Assembly: GCF_041410465.1 (NCBI RefSeq)
Contig: NZ_CP166961.1
Location: 3,286,001-3,350,000 of the forward strand
Reading direction: 5' to 3'
DNA: 64,000 nucleotides
DNA from: Thalassotalea sp. 273M-4
GTDB taxonomy: Bacteria > Pseudomonadota > Gammaproteobacteria > Enterobacterales > Alteromonadaceae
The notes under the pieces are model-generated. The model worked only from the letters and a program-made list of their open reading frames with translations. It was not told the origin of the DNA and ran no database searches. Positions 8,821-18,435 of this stretch are shown here, in pieces; the first letter of the stretch is position 1; each line of letters opens with the position of its first letter. Both the position numbers and the translations under genes were made by a program.

Positions 8821-10491
8821 ATGAGTGTCGGTGAACCTTCAAAGAATATTGAAAATATTAACCCAAAATCAGATCAGCCCTCATCGACTGATTCTACCAT
8901 CTATGTGAATGCAGAAACGCATGGTAAGTCGACAGAGAATATTCAAAAGGCTGTTAGCAGTATTCGTAAAACCGAGCAATGGCAACGCATTTCTATCATC
9001 GGCATCGCCTATTTTTTAGTGGCATTTTTTCGTAATGTTTTTGGCAATATCGTCTATTTGGCGCCCGCGTTATTGCTTTTTTACAATAAAATCAATGAAA
9101 ACCCTAATTTTTGGTTACCCTTCTTGTACGGTTTTTTAGCGCTCGCCTTGGTTTATGCCGGATTAAGTTTTTATTTTTTTCAATACCGCCTTACCAATAA
9201 AAGTTTGGAAATTAGACAGGGGGTGTTCGCCAAGAAAAGCCTGAACTTACCATTTACTAAGATTCAAAATATCGAACTAACCGAACCCTTATATTACCGT
9301 CCTTTTGGTTATACTTGTATGAAGCTCGACACCGCAGGCTCAATAAAGCAAGAAGCCAAAGTGGTTGCTTTAAAAAAAGACTTTGCCATAGAGCTTAAAC
9401 AGCAAATCTTATTTGCGCATGCAAGGCAACATCCGGTAAATGAACAGGGCGCGTCAAGAGAAGGGCAAGAGTCACTTGATATTGAAAAAGAGGAAGTTCT
9501 AGATAGGCGTAACTTAGATGATCTGGTGATCCATGGGATAACCAATAATAGAGTATGGATTTTCGTCGGTGGCTTGTTGCCTTTTATCGACAATATCAGT
9601 GACAAGCTTGGTCAATGGTTATTGCAATTTGGGGTAAATGTAGAACAGTATTTTGAATTTGATGGCAAATCCGGTTGGCAAATAGCCACGACAGCGTTGT
9701 CCTTGGCGTTAATGATCATAATCCCAATGACCATATTTTCTATTTTAGGCTCGATCATCGCGTTTCATAATTTCACTTTAAGCAAAGTTGGCGACAGATA
9801 CATTCGCCGAAGCGGTTTGTTTACCCGAAACGAAGTCACCATGCGCTTATCGCGCTTACAAATGATCGTACGCCAACAAGACTGGTTAGATGTTATTTTG
9901 CGACGAATGAATTTAAGGCTTGAGCAAAGCAATGCTAACTTTAAATCCATTGAACCTGGAGGGTTGAGTAATAAAATATTGGTACCATCGGTTACCAACA
10001 AAGAGTGTACATTTCTTATAAACGATTTGTATCCAAACAATCAATTAAACCAAATAGCATTCAAACGAGTGCACATTCGATTACTGTTAAGAAATATCCT
10101 GTTGATTGTTTTGCCTATTGCCAGTTTAGGTTTTGGTTTAATGTTTTACCATCAAGATTTTAGGCCAACAATGGTTTTTTCTGCGGTATTAGCCATATTA
10201 ACCACAATCATCGTATGTCGTTATCTACGCTGGGGCTATGCTATTGATGATGAGCATATTTATGTACGTAAGGGGTGCTTTGGCGTCAATTACTACTTAG
10301 CTAAAAAATATAAATTACAACAAACTAAGTTTTTACAAAGCTGGTTTTTAAAACGCAAAAATCTATGTTCAGTGGAATTGATTTTAGCATCTGGTATGTT
10401 AAAAGTTCCTTATATAGATGCTAACATCGGTCGAGATATTATTGACGACTGTTTATATAATTTGGAAAAAAGTAAACGTAATTGGATGTAA
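8821..10491 (+). CDS. Multi-bPH2-domain membrane protein (YdbT-like, large partner)
   Basis: 556 aa. Pairs of membrane segments near the N-terminus (about 57-115), centre (about 285-320) and C-terminal third (about 425-465) are each followed by a bPH2-type domain. The three domain starts can be recognised by the repeated logic LEIRQGVFAKKSLNLPFTKI, YIRRSGLFTRNEVTMRLSRL and IYVRKGCFGVNYYLAKKYKL. A hydrophilic Ser/Glu-rich N-terminus precedes the first segment. AAGGA lies 7 nt before the ATG and inside the end of the preceding gene, so the two are co-translated. It probably forms a complex with the small partner at the inner membrane. No enzymatic motif is visible. Confidence 0.85.
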   Translation: MSVGEPSKNIENINPKSDQPSSTDSTIYVNAETHGKSTENIQKAVSSIRKTEQWQRISIIGIAYFLVAFFRNVFGNIVYLAPALLLFYNKINENPNFWLPFLYGFLALALVYAGLSFYFFQYRLTNKSLEIRQGVFAKKSLNLPFTKIQNIELTEPLYYRPFGYTCMKLDTAGSIKQEAKVVALKKDFAIELKQQILFAHARQHPVNEQGASREGQESLDIEKEEVLDRRNLDDLVIHGITNNRVWIFVGGLLPFIDNISDKLGQWLLQFGVNVEQYFEFDGKSGWQIATTALSLALMIIIPMTIFSILGSIIAFHNFTLSKVGDRYIRRSGLFTRNEVTMRLSRLQMIVRQQDWLDVILRRMNLRLEQSNANFKSIEPGGLSNKILVPSVTNKECTFLINDLYPNNQLNQIAFKRVHIRLLLRNILLIVLPIASLGFGLMFYHQDFRPTMVFSAVLAILTTIIVCRYLRWGYAIDDEHIYVRKGCFGVNYYLAKKYKLQQTKFLQSWFLKRKNLCSVELILASGMLKVPYIDANIGRDIIDDCLYNLEKSKRNWM

Positions 10492-10500
10492 GAGTCGTAA

Positions 10501-10532
10501 GGCTGTAGGGCTGTAGGGCTGTAGGGCTGTAG
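10501..10532. repeat. 8-bp tandem array, (GGCTGTAG)x4
   Basis: Four perfect head-to-tail copies begin 10 nt after the stop of the large bPH2 gene. The unit belongs to the same degenerate 8-mer family (consensus RGGCTKYA after cyclic alignment) as the arrays at 33593-33648 and 58997-59163. It contains no open frame of interest and lies between two convergent genes. Confidence 0.95.
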
Positions 10533-10544
10533 ACAAATTAGGTT

Positions 10545-10601
10545 AGGAACAAAGGCAAGGTCAACAATAATATTTGCTGAATCCTGATGACCTTTGTTCC
10601 T
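10545..10601. terminator. Convergent-gene terminator hairpin
   Basis: A perfect 11-bp inverted repeat AGGAACAAAGG / CCTTTGTTCCT (10545-10555 with 10591-10601) spans a 35-nt loop between the convergent bPH2 operon and the wzi-like gene. On the plus strand it is followed by GTTTTG. An alternative inner pairing (AAGGTCA/TGACCTT) competes with it. The position supports a bidirectional terminator; the weak U-tract and long loop lower confidence. Confidence 0.55.
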
Positions 10602-10616
10602 GTTTTGATGCTAGCG

Positions 10617-12164
10617 TTAAAGCGAGTATTGCACGTTAAAGTAAAACGTCGGGTCAAAACTATTATTTTTATCGCTTTCAAAGCGAGAATAATTTGCACT
10701 ACCACCTAAGGTATATTTAAACTTTCCTTGGTGAAATTGATACTTAACACTCAGGCTAATCAATTCTTCCGCAACTTTAGTAACGGTATTACCTTTATCT
10801 GGATCAGTTGGATGTCTATCTGAATTATCATGATTCAAATCCAAATATTTGGCTTTAATTTCCCAACTTTCAAGCTGATTAAGTTGTGAGACCAAGCCAA
10901 ACACTAGGGAAGTTGTATCGTTCTCATACACACTACCTAGGACTCTACCTCGATAGCGCATACCGGTTTTGTAAATATGATGCTCGTAATAACAATCACC
11001 AACGCCTACCCCTGAACCATCTCCAACATTGATGCCATCGGAGCAATCTGCAAATGTATCTGCGTATTCGACATAAGCTAACCAATGGGTATCAAACATA
11101 TTGAGGCGAGATTCCAAGCCGTACATGTAACGCTCTTCACCAAAAATGCTTAAACCGCCTTTTGAATCACTATCTTCAGCGATCATTTGCATATGCACAG
11201 TTAATGGTACATTAAATCCATTTAAAGAGTAGCGAATATCATAACCGGCGAGTTGGTTTCCTGGCTCTAACCCTGCTAAACACTCATCTTCATTTGAATC
11301 TATTGTACCGCAATTATCATTCCCCTTCATCACATCCCAAAAAGTGCTTAAGCCACCTGGGCGATTCTCACCTTCCCATTGGGCAAGACGAGTAATGCCA
11401 AGCTCAAGATTTTGCGTTGGCTTAAAGTTAAAACGCATCGTCCACAATAAAGCATTAGGTATATGCCTATCCGTTTCTAACTGCCCCATTGTGGTGGTCA
11501 GATTCCAAGGAATTTTCAGATCAGTATAAGGTAGCTTAAACGGATGGGATGTTTTTCTAGTAATAGATAATGTTGGCATTGGTCGGGCATTATTTGTTAA
11601 TGCCAAATTGGTATCCCAGCCCGGCCCATACCATCGGTCTTGCAAACCGATGGCAAACACCCAGTTACCCCAAAACTTTGCAAGGTAACTGTCATCGACG
11701 CGCACATTTTTACTTCTACGATCATCTGTTGACACACTAGGAGCAAATTTAACTGCCCAGCTATCCCCCATATAAGTAAAATGCCATTGACTAAATGCAA
11801 CGTCACGATATTCATCACCAAAACTGGTAAATCGATTTTCCTCATTTGCAGCATTCAGCTCAACAATTTGACTGTTACGACGAGAGAAGTCGAATTTTTG
11901 CTTTACGTGCCAGTAAGCATTTTTGCTGGCTTGATCAAGCTCACTTTCATCAACTTTTCTTAATGCAGTGCCAACATCCGCCCACATTAATGGGAATGTG
12001 GTTAGTGGGATATCAATATGACCGTTATCCGCCAGTAATTGCAGATCGGCCCTAAGAAAAACATTGGATGGATTAATCCAAGGTTCGGCAAAAGCTGAAA
12101 CAGGTGCTGTTGCAAGTATAAAACCAATGATTCCAGCTGATAAGTGAGTTGTTTTAAGCATCAT
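10617..12164 (-). CDS. wzi: Capsule assembly protein, Wzi family
   Basis: 515 aa outer-membrane beta-barrel protein of the Wzi type. In E. coli, Wzi is a lectin that holds exported K-antigen capsule on the cell surface. A signal peptide ends after APVSAFA (about residue 27). The mature protein has repeated amphipathic strands and typical Wzi features: a helical N-terminal part with WINPSNVFLRADLQLLADNG, then QDRWYGPGWDTNLALTNNARPMP, and a barrel ending in an aromatic-rich strand (FYFNVQYSL). It is the last gene of polysaccharide locus 1. Tandem ATG codons (12164, 12161) make the exact start ambiguous by one residue. Its presence argues that locus 1 makes a cell-attached capsule rather than free slime. 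Confidence 0.88.
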   Translation of the reverse strand: MMLKTTHLSAGIIGFILATAPVSAFAEPWINPSNVFLRADLQLLADNGHIDIPLTTFPLMWADVGTALRKVDESELDQASKNAYWHVKQKFDFSRRNSQIVELNAANEENRFTSFGDEYRDVAFSQWHFTYMGDSWAVKFAPSVSTDDRRSKNVRVDDSYLAKFWGNWVFAIGLQDRWYGPGWDTNLALTNNARPMPTLSITRKTSHPFKLPYTDLKIPWNLTTTMGQLETDRHIPNALLWTMRFNFKPTQNLELGITRLAQWEGENRPGGLSTFWDVMKGNDNCGTIDSNEDECLAGLEPGNQLAGYDIRYSLNGFNVPLTVHMQMIAEDSDSKGGLSIFGEERYMYGLESRLNMFDTHWLAYVEYADTFADCSDGINVGDGSGVGVGDCYYEHHIYKTGMRYRGRVLGSVYENDTTSLVFGLVSQLNQLESWEIKAKYLDLNHDNSDRHPTDPDKGNTVTKVAEELISLSVKYQFHQGKFKYTLGGSANYSRFESDKNNSFDPTFYFNVQYSL

Positions 12165-12173
12165 ATTTATCTT

Positions 12174-13208
12174 TTAAGAGTTATAGAATGTTCGATACCA
12201 CTTTACAAATAACTCGACTCCTTCTGAAACTCCCATGAGAGGTCTATAACTCACTGCCTTGAATAAATCGTCAACATCAGCATAAGTTTGATAAACATCA
12301 CCCGGTTGAATAGGTAACATATTTTTCTTTGCTTTTACCCCTAAAGACTTTTCTAAAGACTCAACAAAATCCAGTAACTTGACTGGATTACCATGCCCAA
12401 TATTAAAAACCCTATAAGGTGCAGAGCTAGTGGCTGCATTTCCAGACTCAACCTTCCAATTAGTATCTGTTTTTGGTACGACATCTTGAATACGTATGAT
12501 ACCTTCAACAATATCATCAATGTAAGTAAAATCTCGCCACATTTCACCGTAGTTATAGATATCGATAACTTCACCAGCTAATATTTTTTTGGTAAATTTA
12601 AATAAAGCCATATCGGGTCGTCCCCATGGACCATATACTGTAAAAAACCTTAAGCCTGTAGTCGGAAGTCCATATAAATGTGAATATGAATGAGACATTA
12701 ATTCATTTGACTTTTTGGTTGCAGCATAAAGAGATATTGGATGATCAACACTATCAGATGTGGCAAAAGGAACCTTGTTATTTAAACCATAAACAGAAGA
12801 CGATGAGGCATAAACTAGATGCTCAATATTATGGTGTCGACAAGCCTCTAAGATATTAAGGTGTCCGACTAAATTTGCATCCGCATAAGTGTGAGGATTG
12901 TCTATAGAGTAACGCACGCCCGCTTGAGCGCCTAAATGAATAACTCGATCAAAATTATGCTTTGAAAATAAGTTTTCTACTCCATTCCTGTCAGCAAGAT
13001 CTAATAAAACAAACTTAAAGCTTGGTTCATTCGAACTCTTAGCATCTAAAGAATACTTAGCAAGCTGTTCCAGACGAGCCTGCTTTAGATTAACGTCATA
13101 GTAGTCATTTAAATTATCAATACCGACTACTTGATGACCCATTTCACAAAGTCGAATCGCAACAAAGTGCCCAATAAAGCCAGCGGCTCCGGTTACTAAA
13201 TATTTCAT
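12174..13208 (-). CDS. UDP-glucuronate 4-epimerase-like NAD-dependent epimerase
   Basis: 344 aa extended SDR. The Rossmann motif TGAAGFIGHFVA is at the N-terminus, and the active site shows SSSVYG (Ser) and YAATKKSNE (Tyr-xxx-Lys). The segment TGLRFFTVYGPWGRPDMALFKFTK is typical of the UDP-glucuronate 4-epimerase subfamily (CapI/WbnF-like), which makes UDP-galacturonate from UDP-glucuronate. The neighbouring ugd supplies that substrate. A terminator-like hairpin (13231-13259) separates it from ugd. AGAG lies just before the ATG. UDP-glucose or UDP-arabinose epimerisation is less likely given the context. Confidence 0.88.
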   Translation of the reverse strand: MKYLVTGAAGFIGHFVAIRLCEMGHQVVGIDNLNDYYDVNLKQARLEQLAKYSLDAKSSNEPSFKFVLLDLADRNGVENLFSKHNFDRVIHLGAQAGVRYSIDNPHTYADANLVGHLNILEACRHHNIEHLVYASSSSVYGLNNKVPFATSDSVDHPISLYAATKKSNELMSHSYSHLYGLPTTGLRFFTVYGPWGRPDMALFKFTKKILAGEVIDIYNYGEMWRDFTYIDDIVEGIIRIQDVVPKTDTNWKVESGNAATSSAPYRVFNIGHGNPVKLLDFVESLEKSLGVKAKKNMLPIQPGDVYQTYADVDDLFKAVSYRPLMGVSEGVELFVKWYRTFYNS

Positions 13209-13230
13209 AATTTCTCTTTTGCAATAAAAT

Positions 13231-13259
13231 ATAAAGGACTTCTAAATGAAGTCCTTTAT
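13231..13259. terminator. Strong hairpin between ugd and the epimerase gene (attenuator or terminator)
   Basis: A perfect 12-bp stem ATAAAGGACTTC / GAAGTCCTTTAT (13231-13242 with 13248-13259) has a 5-nt loop. On the minus strand it is followed by ATTTTATT; on the plus strand by TTTAAG. It lies between two co-directional genes of locus 1, so it would either end the main transcript after ugd or act as a partial terminator that the antiterminated polymerase reads through. Confidence 0.7.
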
Positions 13260-13322
13260 TTAAGTATAAAACCCTGCATGAAAAATAACTTTTAATTTAT
13301 TTTTCGTTAAATAACTTCAAGC

Positions 13323-14489
13323 TTAATCTGAACCAAATAAATCGCGAGTGTAAACTTTGCTTCTTACATCCTCTAACTCAGCTGTCATTCTATTAGAAAC
13401 GATTAAATCACTTTGTTTCTTAAAATCTGTGATATTTTTAATCACTTCTGAATGAAAAAATTCATCTTCTTGGAAAACCGGCTCATAGACCACAACTTTA
13501 ATGCCTTTGGCTTTAATGCGCTTCATGATGCCTTGAATAGAAGATGCTCTAAAGTTATCGGAGCCTGACTTCATAATTAGGCGATAAATACCAACCACCT
13601 CTGGTTTTTTGGCCAAAATTGATTCTGCAATAAAGTCTTTTCGAGTTGTATTAGCATCAACAATAGCACTGATAATATTGTTTGGCACATCTTGATAGTT
13701 AGCACGAAGCTGCTTGGTATCTTTAGGTAAGCAATAACCCCCGTAGCCAAACGATGGATTGTTATAATGATGACCAATACGAGGGTCCAAACCAACACCT
13801 TCAATTATTTGACGGGTGTCTAATCCATGTGTTTCAGCATAAGAATCAAGTTCATTAAAATACGCCACGCGCAGAGCCAAATAGGTATTGGAAAATAGTT
13901 TCACCGCTTCCGCTTCGGTCGAATTAGTGAAAAGCACATTAATGTTTTCTTTCATCGCTCCTTGCACTAATAAATTTGCAAAGGTCTTAGCGCGCTCAGA
14001 CTGTTCACCAACAATAATACGAGATGGATACAAGTTGTCATAAAGAGCTTTGCCTTCACGCAAAAATTCAGGTGAAAAAATAATGTTTTCCGAGCCCATT
14101 TTTTCTTTGATTTCTTTTGTGTAACCAACCGGCACAGTCGATTTAATAACCATCACAGCACTTGGGTTGATAGCTATAACATCTTTAATTACCGCCTCAA
14201 CCGAATCAGTATTAAAATAATTGGTAGCAGGATCGTAGTCAGTAGGGGTTGCGATAACCACAAAGTCAGCATCTTTATATGCTTTGTTTTTATCGATAGT
14301 TGCAGAGAAGCTCAACTTTCTATTAGTAAGAAAATCTTCAATTTCTGCATCGACAATAGGCGACTTTCCTTGGTTAAGTAATTCAACTTTTTCTTGAAGA
14401 ATATCTACCGCTACAACATGGTTATGTTGTGCAAGTAGCATAGCGTTGGACAAGCCAACATAGCCGGTACCGGCAATCGCAATTTTCAT
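13323..14489 (-). CDS. ugd: UDP-glucose 6-dehydrogenase
   Basis: 388 aa, the same length as E. coli Ugd. It oxidises UDP-glucose twice with NAD+ to give UDP-glucuronate. The N-terminal Rossmann motif is [13 protein letters not shown] (residues 4-16). The catalytic cysteine lies in [14 protein letters not shown], and the central domain contains [20 protein letters not shown]. The C-terminal UDP-binding domain includes [16 protein letters not shown]. It acts upstream of the neighbouring epimerase and downstream of galU (32532-33452), so locus 1 polymer probably contains glucuronic and/or galacturonic acid. Confidence 0.96.
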   Translation of the reverse strand: MKIAIAGTGYVGLSNAMLLAQHNHVVAVDILQEKVELLNQGKSPIVDAEIEDFLTNRKLSFSATIDKNKAYKDADFVVIATPTDYDPATNYFNTDSVEAVIKDVIAINPSAVMVIKSTVPVGYTKEIKEKMGSENIIFSPEFLREGKALYDNLYPSRIIVGEQSERAKTFANLLVQGAMKENINVLFTNSTEAEAVKLFSNTYLALRVAYFNELDSYAETHGLDTRQIIEGVGLDPRIGHHYNNPSFGYGGYCLPKDTKQLRANYQDVPNNIISAIVDANTTRKDFIAESILAKKPEVVGIYRLIMKSGSDNFRASSIQGIMKRIKAKGIKVVVYEPVFQEDEFFHSEVIKNITDFKKQSDLIVSNRMTAELEDVRSKVYTRDLFGSD

Positions 14490-14588
14490 ATTTAGTATTC
14501 TTAAAATAAATAAAAAATTAAAGCATAATTAGTGATATTTGAGTCTTAATCTATGGTTATAAAAGACAAAAAATCTATCTATCAAATA

Positions 14589-16478
14589 TTATTTATGCTG
14601 ATTAACATACAACAAATCACAAATAGAATCCGTTGGTTTAAAGTCGGTTGGCGCGGTTAACAATAGTTCTCGAATTTTTTCTTGATCAAAGTTTTTACTG
14701 CCCTTTTCAAGTCCATCGAGAATAACAGAAAGCTTATCCCAACTTAAAAAGACTTCACTCGCCGTCATAATACGTTCATGGCCGGTCTTTTCAACACCAT
14801 CACCAATTAATAACTCTTCGTACAGCTTTTCTCCCGGCCTTAAGCCAGTTTCAACGATTTCAATATCACCCAATGGGTTACTTTCATGCTTTAAATGAAG
14901 CCCTGATAAATGAATCATTTTATAAGCCAAATCATATATTTTTACAGGCTCGCCCATATCCAGAACAAATACATCGCCCCCCATTCCCATAGCACCAGCC
15001 TGAATCACCAGCTGTGCCGCTTCTGGAATGGTCATAAAATAACGGGTAATGTCTTTATGAGTTAAGGTAATTGGTCCGCCTTTAGCAATCTGTGACTTAA
15101 ATAACGGCACTACTGAACCACTTGAACCAAGTACGTTACCAAATCGTACCATACAAAAACGAGTAGAATGACTATTTTCAAAAGCTAAGGCCTGTAAACA
15201 AAGTTCAGCCATCCGCTTAGTCGTACCCATGACGTTGGTTGGGCGTACTGCTTTATCTGTTGAAATCAAAACAAAGGTTTCGACCTTAGCTGCAATTGCA
15301 GCCTGAGCACTATGCAGGGTGCCAAAAATATTGTTTCTAATTCCTTCAATTACATTATGTTCAACAAGCGGTACGTGTTTATAGGCAGCGGCATGATAAA
15401 CGGTTTGTACTTTAAAGGTTTCCATGATTTTAGTCATGCGAGCTTTTTTTATTACAGAGCCCATCATCGGATATAGCTCAATATTTAAGTTCTTATCTTG
15501 AATAAATATCTCTAATTCTCTGTGAATGGAGTAAAGCGCAAACTCTGACAGCTCCAGCAAAACCAATGACTTAGGTGATTGATTTATGATTTGGCGACAT
15601 AGCTCAGAACCTATGGAACCACCTGCGCCGGTAACCATAACCACTTTATTTTTAATATCGGCATGCATTAAATCTGGATTCGGGGGAACTTGATCTCGAC
15701 CCAGTAAATCTTCTATCGACACTTCAACTAAATCATCAATTTTCGCTTTACCTGAAACGATATCCGCTAAACTTGGTACTGCTAAAACCTCAATTGACAA
15801 CGGCTCTAAACGGTGAATAATATCAGAACGTTGTGCTCTTGTGGCGCTGGGTATCGCCAATAGAATTCTTTCAATATTTTCTCGTCTAATAACTTTTTCT
15901 AACTCATGAGGCTTATATACCCTCAAGCCATTAATGGTTAGTTTGTGCAATTTGTTATTGTCATCGGTAAAAGCAACCGGTTTATATTCTCCTGAATTTT
16001 TTAACGCATTAACCAATTGCATTCCAGAATTTCCAGCACCATAAATAAGGACTTTCGCTTTACCTTTTGACTCTATGGAAGATGCAAAGCTTCTTAATAG
16101 CAAACGACTACCGCCAACTAACATCAATAAATAAGCACAGTAAATAATGGGGACCGAACGAGGGATGCTAATGCTCAAAAAAACAGAAGAAAAAACTAAA
16201 ATTGTGGTTGAAATAGCAACACTAGAAATAATAGCTGTTAATGCCGTCGAGTTTAAATAACGAATAACGGCGCTGTATAAACCTAGCTTGATATTAGCAA
16301 GGATTGTTAAAGGCCAAAGAAGCGCCACCAAGCCCCAGTACCTAGGTTCCCCAAAGTTAACCTCTTCGCCTAAGCGAATAAAAAAAGCCAACCAAAAGGA
16401 TGCTAAAATAAACGCAGAGTCTATCGAGACACTGATAACACGTTTTGTTAATCGATTATACTGAAAGATTCTTTCCAA
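14589..16478 (-). CDS. Membrane-bound NDP-sugar 4,6-dehydratase (WbpM/PglF/CapD family)
   Basis: 629 aa, full length for the family. Four N-terminal transmembrane segments (about residues 12-125) precede a CoA-binding-like Rossmann fold (YGAGNSGMQL) and the catalytic SDR domain (VTGAGGSIGSELC). The active-site region reads STDKAVRPTNVMGTTKR, with Met in the usual Tyr position of MxxxK, as in PglF/FlaA1/WbpM enzymes. These convert UDP-GlcNAc to the 4-keto-6-deoxy sugar. With the aminotransferase and acetyltransferase next to it, it would start UDP-N,N'-diacetylbacillosamine synthesis. The start is a TTG at 16478: an in-frame stop lies five codons upstream and no ATG occurs early enough to keep the membrane domain. 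Confidence 0.92.
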   Translation of the reverse strand: MERIFQYNRLTKRVISVSIDSAFILASFWLAFFIRLGEEVNFGEPRYWGLVALLWPLTILANIKLGLYSAVIRYLNSTALTAIISSVAISTTILVFSSVFLSISIPRSVPIIYCAYLLMLVGGSRLLLRSFASSIESKGKAKVLIYGAGNSGMQLVNALKNSGEYKPVAFTDDNNKLHKLTINGLRVYKPHELEKVIRRENIERILLAIPSATRAQRSDIIHRLEPLSIEVLAVPSLADIVSGKAKIDDLVEVSIEDLLGRDQVPPNPDLMHADIKNKVVMVTGAGGSIGSELCRQIINQSPKSLVLLELSEFALYSIHRELEIFIQDKNLNIELYPMMGSVIKKARMTKIMETFKVQTVYHAAAYKHVPLVEHNVIEGIRNNIFGTLHSAQAAIAAKVETFVLISTDKAVRPTNVMGTTKRMAELCLQALAFENSHSTRFCMVRFGNVLGSSGSVVPLFKSQIAKGGPITLTHKDITRYFMTIPEAAQLVIQAGAMGMGGDVFVLDMGEPVKIYDLAYKMIHLSGLHLKHESNPLGDIEIVETGLRPGEKLYEELLIGDGVEKTGHERIMTASEVFLSWDKLSVILDGLEKGSKNFDQEKIRELLLTAPTDFKPTDSICDLLYVNQHK

Positions 16479-16511
16479 AGGTGCACCTAACTAACTATAA
16501 CTACTATAAAT

Positions 16512-17705
16512 TTATTTTTGAGCTTGAGATAATACGCTACCTATTGCATGCACATAATGTTGCATATCGGTTTCAGTCAAACTAGGGTGGACCAAGAACA
16601 TTAAACTTGTTTCTCCTAACTCCTTTGCCATAGGTAACCGTTCTTTAGGTTTAAAATCTTTCCCGTCAAAAGCTTTCTCTAAATATACTTCAGAGCACGA
16701 GCCTTGCATACATGGAGCACCTAATGCATTAATCAATTCAACAATTTTATCTCGATTGAAACCTTCAGCTAAATTTTCGGGTTCAATAAAAACATAGAAT
16801 TTATAGTTTGCATGTTCCATGTAATCTGGTGTTGAAGGAACTCTTACGCAACTAAATCTTTGGCATTCCTGAGCTAGCAAGTCAGCATGTAGCTTCCTTT
16901 TTTCAAACCACTCTGGCATTTTTGAAAGCTGGATACGGCCGATAGAAGATTGCATCTCGGTTAAGCGCCAATTCGTGCCGAAAGACTCATGTAACCATCG
17001 AAAACCAGGTTGATGTTCTCGCTCATAAACCGCTTCATAAGACTTCCCGTGGTCCTTATATGCCCACATTTTTCGCCAAAGAATTTCGTCATTACAAGTC
17101 ACCATGCCACCTTCACCACCGGTTGTCATTATTTTATCTTGACAAAATGACCAACACCCTATGTGACCAATGGAGCCTACCGAGCGTCCTTTGTACTTTG
17201 CACCATGGGCTTGTGCACAGTCTTCTATTACATAAACTCCTCGAGATTCTGCGAGTTCCATAATCTCGTCCATCTCACACGGATGACCAGCCAAGTGTAC
17301 AGCGATAATCCCACGCGTATTATTTGTCATAACGGCTGAAATAGTGTCAGCTGTTATATTTTGAGAATTCAAATCTACATCAGCAAATACAGGCCGAGCC
17401 CCCGCTGTAACTATTGAAGAAGCTGATGCTAAAAATGTACGAGGTGTTACAATAACCTCATCGCTTTCACTACCACCATTGCGAGCTCCAATACCTAATG
17501 CGACAAGGGCTAAATCTAGCGCCAAAGTACCATTACCCAAGGCTATGGCATATTTAACATCTGAAAATTTAGCGAACTCTTTTTCAAATTTTCGACCTTC
17601 AGCTCCTGTCCAATAATTAACTTTATTAGATAATAGAATCTCTTTTACTTTATTGGCTTCCTCTTTAGTGAAGGAAGGCCATGGGGAAAACTTAGTATTT
17701 AACAT
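16512..17705 (-). CDS. PLP-dependent sugar aminotransferase (DegT/DnrJ/EryC1; PglE-like)
   Basis: 397 aa, type I aminotransferase fold. The PLP lysine is in SFCQDKIMTTGGEGGMV; the upstream VIEDCAQAHGAKYKG segment holds the PLP-phosphate and ring contacts. Members act on nucleotide-bound keto sugars with glutamate as donor. Placed between a WbpM/PglF-type dehydratase and a PglD-type acetyltransferase, it most likely aminates the 4-keto sugar to UDP-4-amino-4,6-dideoxy-GlcNAc. The substrate is inferred from neighbours, not from diagnostic residues. Gaps are 33 bp to the dehydratase gene and 97 bp to the acetyltransferase gene. Confidence 0.9.
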   Translation of the reverse strand: MLNTKFSPWPSFTKEEANKVKEILLSNKVNYWTGAEGRKFEKEFAKFSDVKYAIALGNGTLALDLALVALGIGARNGGSESDEVIVTPRTFLASASSIVTAGARPVFADVDLNSQNITADTISAVMTNNTRGIIAVHLAGHPCEMDEIMELAESRGVYVIEDCAQAHGAKYKGRSVGSIGHIGCWSFCQDKIMTTGGEGGMVTCNDEILWRKMWAYKDHGKSYEAVYEREHQPGFRWLHESFGTNWRLTEMQSSIGRIQLSKMPEWFEKRKLHADLLAQECQRFSCVRVPSTPDYMEHANYKFYVFIEPENLAEGFNRDKIVELINALGAPCMQGSCSEVYLEKAFDGKDFKPKERLPMAKELGETSLMFLVHPSLTETDMQHYVHAIGSVLSQAQK

Positions 17706-17802
17706 AATTTTTGATTATCAATTAATAGAAAATAAAGGTAATAAACTTTATTTATTACAATTTAAAGATTAGTTAGCCAATAGCATAGCCTATATTGTAG
17801 GC

Positions 17803-18435
17803 TTACAGACCATTCAATATTTGTGCTGGAGAACCAGCGACCTTTGTATTTTCCTGAACGTGACGAATAACTACAGATCCTGCACCTATGGTTGCAGCCT
17901 CACCTATATGGATTTTTTGAATGATGGAACTTCCAATACCAACCCAAGCTCTGGCACCTACAATTACTTCTCCAGCTAAATTTACTCCTGGGCAGATATG
18001 GCTGTATTCTTCTAAAATGCAGTCATGATCAACAGTAGCATTCGTATTAACAATTACACCATCATCAATTCTTGCATCAATATTAATACAAGCGTTACCA
18101 ACAACCAAAATACCTTTACCTAATGCTACTGAAGAGTGAACTTGGGCTCCTTTGGCTATTAAATTACAAAAGATTAAACCACTTTCTTCTAATGACTTTT
18201 GCATTTTAGCTCGAACATTGCAGTTGCCTATTGCCAAGAAAGCGAAGTCAAAGCTATTTTTGCTATCAAGTAATTCTTGTTTACCACCAATAACCGGCCA
18301 TTGACCACATTGATTTAAAGCAGGGTAGGAATCGTCAAAGAATAGAAATTCATACCCCAATTCTTCTGCAATAGCTCCGCAAATTTTTCCATGACCCCCG
18401 GCACCAAAAATCGCTAATTTAACTTTGTTTTTCAT
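17803..18435 (-). CDS. Sugar O/N-acyltransferase, NeuD/PglD family
   Basis: 210 aa. The N-terminal nucleotide-binding subdomain begins IFGAGGHGKICGAIAEELG (about residues 8-26). The C-terminal left-handed beta-helix carries hexapeptide repeats (VIVNTNATVDHDCILEEYSHI through VAGSPAQIL). The His of ATVDHD matches the catalytic base of PglD, which N-acetylates the C4 amine to yield UDP-diNAc-bacillosamine. The ATG at 18435 overlaps the TGA stop of the upstream sugar transferase gene by one base (TGATG), a sign of coupled translation. An in-frame TTG one codon earlier is possible but less likely. Confidence 0.9.
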   Translation of the reverse strand: MKNKVKLAIFGAGGHGKICGAIAEELGYEFLFFDDSYPALNQCGQWPVIGGKQELLDSKNSFDFAFLAIGNCNVRAKMQKSLEESGLIFCNLIAKGAQVHSSVALGKGILVVGNACINIDARIDDGVIVNTNATVDHDCILEEYSHICPGVNLAGEVIVGARAWVGIGSSIIQKIHIGEAATIGAGSVVIRHVQENTKVAGSPAQILNGL

